A DNA stretch of 5,705 bases from Lysobacter_C viscosus. GTDB taxonomy: Bacteria > Pseudomonadota > Gammaproteobacteria > Xanthomonadales > Xanthomonadaceae. The notes beneath the pieces were generated by a model. The model saw only the letters and a program-made list of their open reading frames with translations. It did not search any database and was not told the DNA's origin. Both the position numbers and the translations under genes were made by a program. This document shows positions 1 to 5,705 of the stretch, piece by piece; positions within the stretch are counted from its first letter, which is position 1; every line of letters begins with the position of its first letter. Where the stretch lies: assembly GCF_046600715.1 (NCBI RefSeq), contig NZ_JBJMAV010000017.1, positions 1 through 5,705 of the forward strand. The letters run 5' to 3'.

Positions 1-51
1 TTGGGATACGGGCTTTGACCCGTCGAGGCGGCTGCTCGGTTACCGGATCGC
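1..51. other. Unassigned sequence beyond the operon terminator
   Basis: These bases lie downstream of the rRNA terminator and belong to whatever follows the operon. I see no start codon with a ribosome binding site, no tRNA and no recognisable protein fragment in so short a stretch. A small inverted repeat (ACGGG at 8-12 with CCCGT at 19-23, 6-nt loop) could form a weak hairpin but has no U-rich tail, so it is not called a terminator. Confidence 0.4.
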
Positions 52-89
52 CAAAAGAACAAGGCCGGTCCCTTTCGGGAACCGGCCTT
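52..89 (-). terminator. Rho-independent terminator of the rRNA operon
   Basis: In the transcript, AAGGCCGGT (89-81) pairs with ACCGGCCTT (69-61), and an inner CCC/GGG helix (79-77 with 72-70) closes on a GAAA loop, a GNRA tetraloop; a single U at 80 is bulged. The hairpin is followed by the U-rich run TTGTTCTTTT (62-53). It sits 8 nt past the 5S 3' end, exactly where an rrn terminator is expected, so function is a confident inference. The base of the stem is likely the limit for 3' trimming of pre-5S RNA. Confidence 0.93.
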
Positions 90-97
90 GGGTGTAA

Positions 98-216
98 ATG
101 CCCAGCGATGACCTACTCTTGCATGGCTTAGGCCACACTACCATCGGCGCATGTGCGTTTCACTTCCGAGTTCGGGATGGGATCGGGTGGTGCCACACCG
201 CTATTGTCACTGGACA
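98..216 (-). rRNA. rrf: 5S ribosomal RNA
   Basis: This is the 5S RNA of the large ribosomal subunit. The ends were set by aligning with the E. coli 5S pattern: the 5' segment UGUCCAGUGA (216-207) pairs with the 3' segment UCAUCGCUGGGCA to form helix I. The conserved core is visible on the minus strand: CCCATCCCGAACTCGGAAGTGAAACGC-type loop A to helix III sequence across about 180-155 and GATGGTAGTGTGG across 147-135. Length is about 119 nt, against 120 in E. coli. Mature ends may differ by 1-4 nt, since some annotation pipelines report a shorter 115-nt core for this family. Confidence 0.95.
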
Positions 217-224
217 AGGGGGTG

Positions 225-248
225 GAGTCGCGCCTGCGGCGCGGACTC
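225..248 (-). other. Stable hairpin in the 23S-5S spacer
   Basis: In the transcript GAGU (248-245) pairs with ACUC (228-225) and CGCGCC (243-238) pairs with GGCGCG (234-229), with one bulged C at 244 and a 3-nt loop. That makes 10 base pairs, mostly G-C. It lies between the 23S outer processing stem and the 5S 5' end. A role in separating the 23S and 5S precursors or protecting the spacer is only an inference; there is no U-tract after it, so it is not a terminator. Confidence 0.6.
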
Positions 249-256
249 TCATGGGT

Positions 257-333
257 TGGGACGTAGCGAGCGTGATTATTTTGGTCTGGAATGTCGTCGA
301 CGTATCGTCGAGTCCAAGGCCACTTGAGGTTAT

Positions 334-342
<9 letters not shown>
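257..342 (-). other. 23S processing stem, 3' arm
   Basis: This segment spans the mature 23S 3' end and its trailer and is complementary to the 5' arm at 3205-3349. The inner helix is 342-322 with 3225-3205: 21 consecutive pairs including one G-U. Outer helices follow: 308-299 with 3313-3304 (10 bp, one G-U), 295-288 with 3324-3317 (8 bp) and 273-257 with 3349-3333 (17 bp, perfect). Paired arms around 23S are the known RNase III substrate in bacteria; cleavage here is inferred. The arms show an unequal internal loop of 14 nt on this side against 8 nt on the other. Confidence 0.85.
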
Positions 343-3204
<2,862 letters not shown>

Positions 3205-3211
<7 letters not shown>

Positions 3212-3349
3212 ATATAACCCCAAGTCGCCTCGGGATCATACGTTGCGTGAACACAACGTCTCACTTCAAATATTAGGGCCTCTAGGGCCCCGCCTTAGCC
3301 TCTACGACACGTCATGGACATTCCGTCTCAAAACGCTCGCTACGTCCCA
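3205..3349 (-). other. 23S processing stem, 5' arm
   Basis: This is the partner of the 3' arm at 257-342. It starts 1 nt after the spacer boxA (3349 against 3351). Pairing occurs in four blocks: 3349-3333, 3324-3317, 3313-3304 and 3225-3205. The intervening 3303-3226 is not paired with the 3' trailer and instead carries local hairpins, including a 20-nt one at 3240-3259 and a GGGCC/GGCCC inverted repeat near 3276-3290. Complementarity is read directly from the sequence; use as an RNase III site is established for the rrn class and inferred for this operon. Confidence 0.85.
3240..3259 (-). other. Local hairpin in the pre-23S leader
   Basis: In the transcript ACGUUGUG (3259-3252) pairs with CGCAACGU (3247-3240), leaving a UUCA loop; one pair is U-G. 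It lies between the inner 21-bp helix and the outer helices of the 23S processing stem, so it would project as a side branch. No specific function can be given. Confidence 0.6.
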
Positions 3350-3350
3350 G

Positions 3351-3363
3351 TTTTCAAAGAACA
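3351..3363 (-). promoter_or_regulatory. boxA-like antitermination site in the 16S-23S spacer
   Basis: The minus strand reads TGTTCTTTGAAAA, matching the E. coli rrn boxA TGCTCTTTAACAA at 10 of 13 positions with the central TCTTT core intact. A spacer boxA before 23S is a known feature of gammaproteobacterial rrn operons, where NusB-NusE(S10) bind the RNA and help elongation resist Rho. It follows a small hairpin (3369-3384) and abuts the 23S processing arm. Confidence 0.72.
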
Positions 3364-3368
3364 CGACG

Positions 3369-3384
3369 CGGGCCACAGTGCCCG
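3369..3384 (-). promoter_or_regulatory. boxB-like hairpin before the spacer boxA
   Basis: In the transcript CGGGC (3384-3380) pairs with GCCCG (3373-3369) around a 6-nt loop. It ends 5 nt before the spacer boxA. A stem-loop called boxB precedes boxA in E. coli rrn operons, so this is its positional equivalent. Its 5' strand and loop, GGGCACUGUGG, resemble the leader hairpin GGGCACUGAGG at 5531-5546. Confidence 0.5.
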
Positions 3385-3461
3385 ATCGCTTCAAATCTTG
3401 AGTGTGCGCAGATTCATTCAGAGTTCGCCGGCAGCCTGGCGGCACACCGGACCACGCGATG

Positions 3462-3538
<77 letters not shown>

Positions 3539-3570
3539 AATGTGTCGCCTTCCCAGGAACCCGCCACCGT

Positions 3571-3646
3571 TGGTGGAGCTTGTCGGGATCGAACCGACGA
3601 CCCCCTGCTTGCAAAGCAGGTGCTCTCCCAGCTGAGCTAAAGCCCC
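3571..3646 (-). tRNA. alaT: tRNA-Ala (anticodon UGC)
   Basis: This decodes GCN alanine codons. The 76-nt gene runs from GGGGCTTTAGCTCAG (5' end at 3646) to AAGCTCCACCA, with encoded CCA at 3573-3571. The anticodon UGC is at 3613-3611 within TTTGCAA. The acceptor has the G3-U70 wobble pair (3644 with 3577), the main alanyl-tRNA synthetase identity element, which independently supports the call. It is the first spacer tRNA, 117 nt after 16S. The symbol is by analogy with E. coli. Confidence 0.97.
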
Positions 3647-3678
3647 ATGCTTCAACAGCAAAAAAGGGACGCTCCCGC

Positions 3679-3696
3679 ATCAGCCCTGCGGCTGAT
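3679..3696 (-). other. Hairpin between 16S trailer and tRNA-Ala
   Basis: In the transcript AUCAGCC (3696-3690) pairs with GGCUGAU (3685-3679) around a 4-nt GCAG loop, giving 7 uninterrupted pairs. It lies 13 nt past the 16S processing stem and 32 nt before the tRNA-Ala 5' end. No U-tract follows, so it is not a terminator. It may simply be structured spacer. Confidence 0.6.
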
Positions 3697-3709
3697 CGGA
3701 ACTCTGAAT

Positions 3710-3735
3710 GCAGGTCACTTGTGCGGACGCCTGAC
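3710..3735 (-). other. 16S processing stem, 3' arm
   Basis: This lies 29 nt past the 16S 3' end and is complementary to the leader arm at 5454-5479 over 26 positions. There is one G-G mismatch (3716 opposite 5473) and three G-U pairs. Such a helix looping out 16S is the established RNase III substrate in pre-rRNA; cleavage in this organism is inferred. Confidence 0.88.
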
Positions 3736-3763
3736 AGGCTTTGATTACGCTGTCTTTTGTCTC

Positions 3764-5309
<1,546 letters not shown>

Positions 5310-5355
5310 AGTTTTTTGCCAGGTCCGAAAACCCAGCCAATGCTTCGAGTGCAGA

Positions 5356-5368
5356 GCCCGTTCCGGGC
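5356..5368 (-). other. Small hairpin in the 16S leader
   Basis: GCCCG and CGGGC form a 5-bp stem around a 3-nt loop, within the leader region between the 16S processing stem and the mature 5' end. The rest of this leader (5310-5453) shows no gene or strong motif. Leader RNA of this kind can help 16S fold, but nothing in the sequence shows that specifically. Confidence 0.45.
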
Positions 5369-5453
5369 ACCAAATTACTCGCTTGTCATTGCTGACATTT
5401 GAATCAAATTGTGCTCGTAACGAACGTCTGCTGATGGACAACCATCGCCACCG

Positions 5454-5479
5454 GCCAGACGCCCGCACAAGTCACCTGC
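5454..5479 (-). other. 16S processing stem, 5' arm
   Basis: This is the partner of the trailer arm at 3710-3735 and lies 144 nt upstream of the mature 16S 5' end. Pairing is read directly: 22 Watson-Crick pairs, three G-U pairs and one G-G mismatch in 26 positions. It begins 5 nt after the leader boxA, the same boxA-then-stem layout as before 23S. Confidence 0.88.
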
Positions 5480-5484
5480 GCACA

Positions 5485-5497
5485 CTGTCAAAGATCA
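5485..5497 (-). promoter_or_regulatory. boxA-like antitermination site in the rRNA leader
   Basis: The minus strand reads TGATCTTTGACAG, which matches the E. coli rrn boxA TGCTCTTTAACAA at 10 of 13 positions and keeps the TCTTT core and the following ACA. It lies between the promoter and the 16S processing stem, the expected site. The known role of this element is to load NusB-NusE on the nascent RNA so that RNA polymerase passes Rho-sensitive untranslated sequence. Function here is inferred from motif and position. Confidence 0.75.
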
Positions 5498-5530
5498 TGG
5501 GAACCGGCCTCAACGCCGCGCCCCCTGCCC

Positions 5531-5546
5531 AGGCACCTCAGTGCCC
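5531..5546 (-). promoter_or_regulatory. First leader hairpin, boxB-like
   Basis: In the transcript GGGCAC (5546-5541) pairs with GUGCCU (5536-5531) around a UGAG loop; the outermost pair is G-U. It starts only a few nucleotides past the estimated start site, so it would be the first structure to form in the nascent RNA. It ends 33 nt before the leader boxA. A boxB role is suggested by order only. Confidence 0.5.
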
Positions 5547-5559
5547 AAGCGAGCCGCAC

Positions 5560-5587
5560 ATCTTACAGCAGATTTCCGGGCCGTCAA
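5560..5587 (-). promoter_or_regulatory. rrn promoter, sigma-70 type
   Basis: The -35 box is TTGACG (5587-5582) and the -10 box is TAAGAT (5565-5560), separated by 16 bp. A 16-bp spacer and a G+C-rich stretch after the -10 (GTGCGGCTCGC) are typical of rRNA promoters under stringent control by ppGpp/DksA, where the open complex is unstable. The estimated start is 5550-5553. The sequence just upstream of the -35 box is not an A/T-rich UP element. No second promoter was recognised between here and 16S. Confidence 0.75.
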
Positions 5588-5612
5588 CACCTTCTCGACA
5601 CGGTTTCTGCTG
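5566..5612. repeat. Inverted repeat flanking the -35 box
   Basis: CAGCAGA at 5566-5572, inside the promoter spacer, is inverted as TCTGCTG at 5606-5612, about 55-60 bp upstream of the start site. The arms are 7 bp, 33 bp apart (40 bp centre to centre, close to four helical turns). The arrangement could suit a protein dimer or looped pair on one DNA face, but 7-bp arms can arise by chance. Confidence 0.35.
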
Positions 5613-5630
5613 CAGATCCCACCCGTTCAG

Positions 5631-5653
5631 GGCCGCCCCCAAAGGCCGCCCCC
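5631..5653. repeat. Short direct repeat upstream of the promoter
   Basis: GGCCGCCCCC occurs at 5631-5640 and again at 5644-5653, separated by AAA, so the two copies have a 13-bp period. A partial third copy, GGCCGC, is at 5661-5666, and CAGGGCCGC occurs at 5628-5636 and 5658-5666. In a G+C-rich genome this could be low-complexity sequence; a regulatory use is speculative. Confidence 0.5.
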
Positions 5654-5664
5654 TCAACAGGGCC

Positions 5665-5683
5665 GCGCATTGTGCACATGCGC
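5665..5683. repeat. Palindromic site upstream of the rrn promoter
   Basis: GCGCAT at 5665-5670 and ATGCGC at 5678-5683 flank TGTGCAC, which itself contains the palindrome GTGCAC. The site is centred about 120 bp upstream of the estimated start. It looks like a dimeric regulator operator and could serve the rrn operon or a neighbouring gene outside the window. No regulator can be named from the sequence. Confidence 0.45.
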
Positions 5684-5705
5684 TTCACGCTTGGGAAGGG
5701 GGTGG

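Overview
The window is one complete bacterial ribosomal RNA operon, transcribed entirely on the minus strand. Read in the direction of transcription (high to low coordinates) it holds: an upstream regulatory region and rrn promoter (about 5560-5705), a leader with a hairpin, a boxA-like antitermination site and the 5' arm of the 16S processing stem, 16S rRNA (5309-3764), tRNA-Ala(UGC) (3646-3571), tRNA-Ile(GAU) (3538-3462), a second hairpin/boxA set followed by the 5' arm of the 23S processing stem, 23S rRNA (3211-334), a short spacer, 5S rRNA (216-98), and a strong intrinsic terminator (89-52). No protein-coding gene is supported; every open frame of appreciable length lies over rRNA, tRNA or spacer.

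Organism: the 16S sequence is clearly gammaproteobacterial and, from recalled diagnostic stretches plus the Ala-then-Ile tRNA order in the spacer, best fits Xanthomonadaceae/Lysobacteraceae (Lysobacter, Luteimonas, Pseudoxanthomonas, Stenotrophomonas, Xanthomonas group). The genus cannot be fixed without a database comparison.

How the parts work together: one promoter with a G+C-rich discriminator should drive a single pre-rRNA of about 5.5 kb. A hairpin plus boxA occurs twice, once just before the 16S processing stem and once just before the 23S processing stem, so the antitermination and processing signals form a repeated module. The 16S and 23S genes are each enclosed by long complementary arms (26 nt for 16S; a 21-bp inner helix plus 10-, 8- and 17-bp outer helices for 23S) that fit RNase III substrates. 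The two tRNAs carry encoded CCA ends and the transcript stops at a GC-rich hairpin with a GAAA loop and a U-rich tail.

I looked for an exotic or undescribed system and did not find one. The points of interest are regulatory and structural: the duplicated hairpin-boxA-stem module, the segmented 23S outer stem, and uncharacterised inverted and direct repeats around and upstream of the promoter. The first 51 bases and the last 20 or so contain nothing I can assign.
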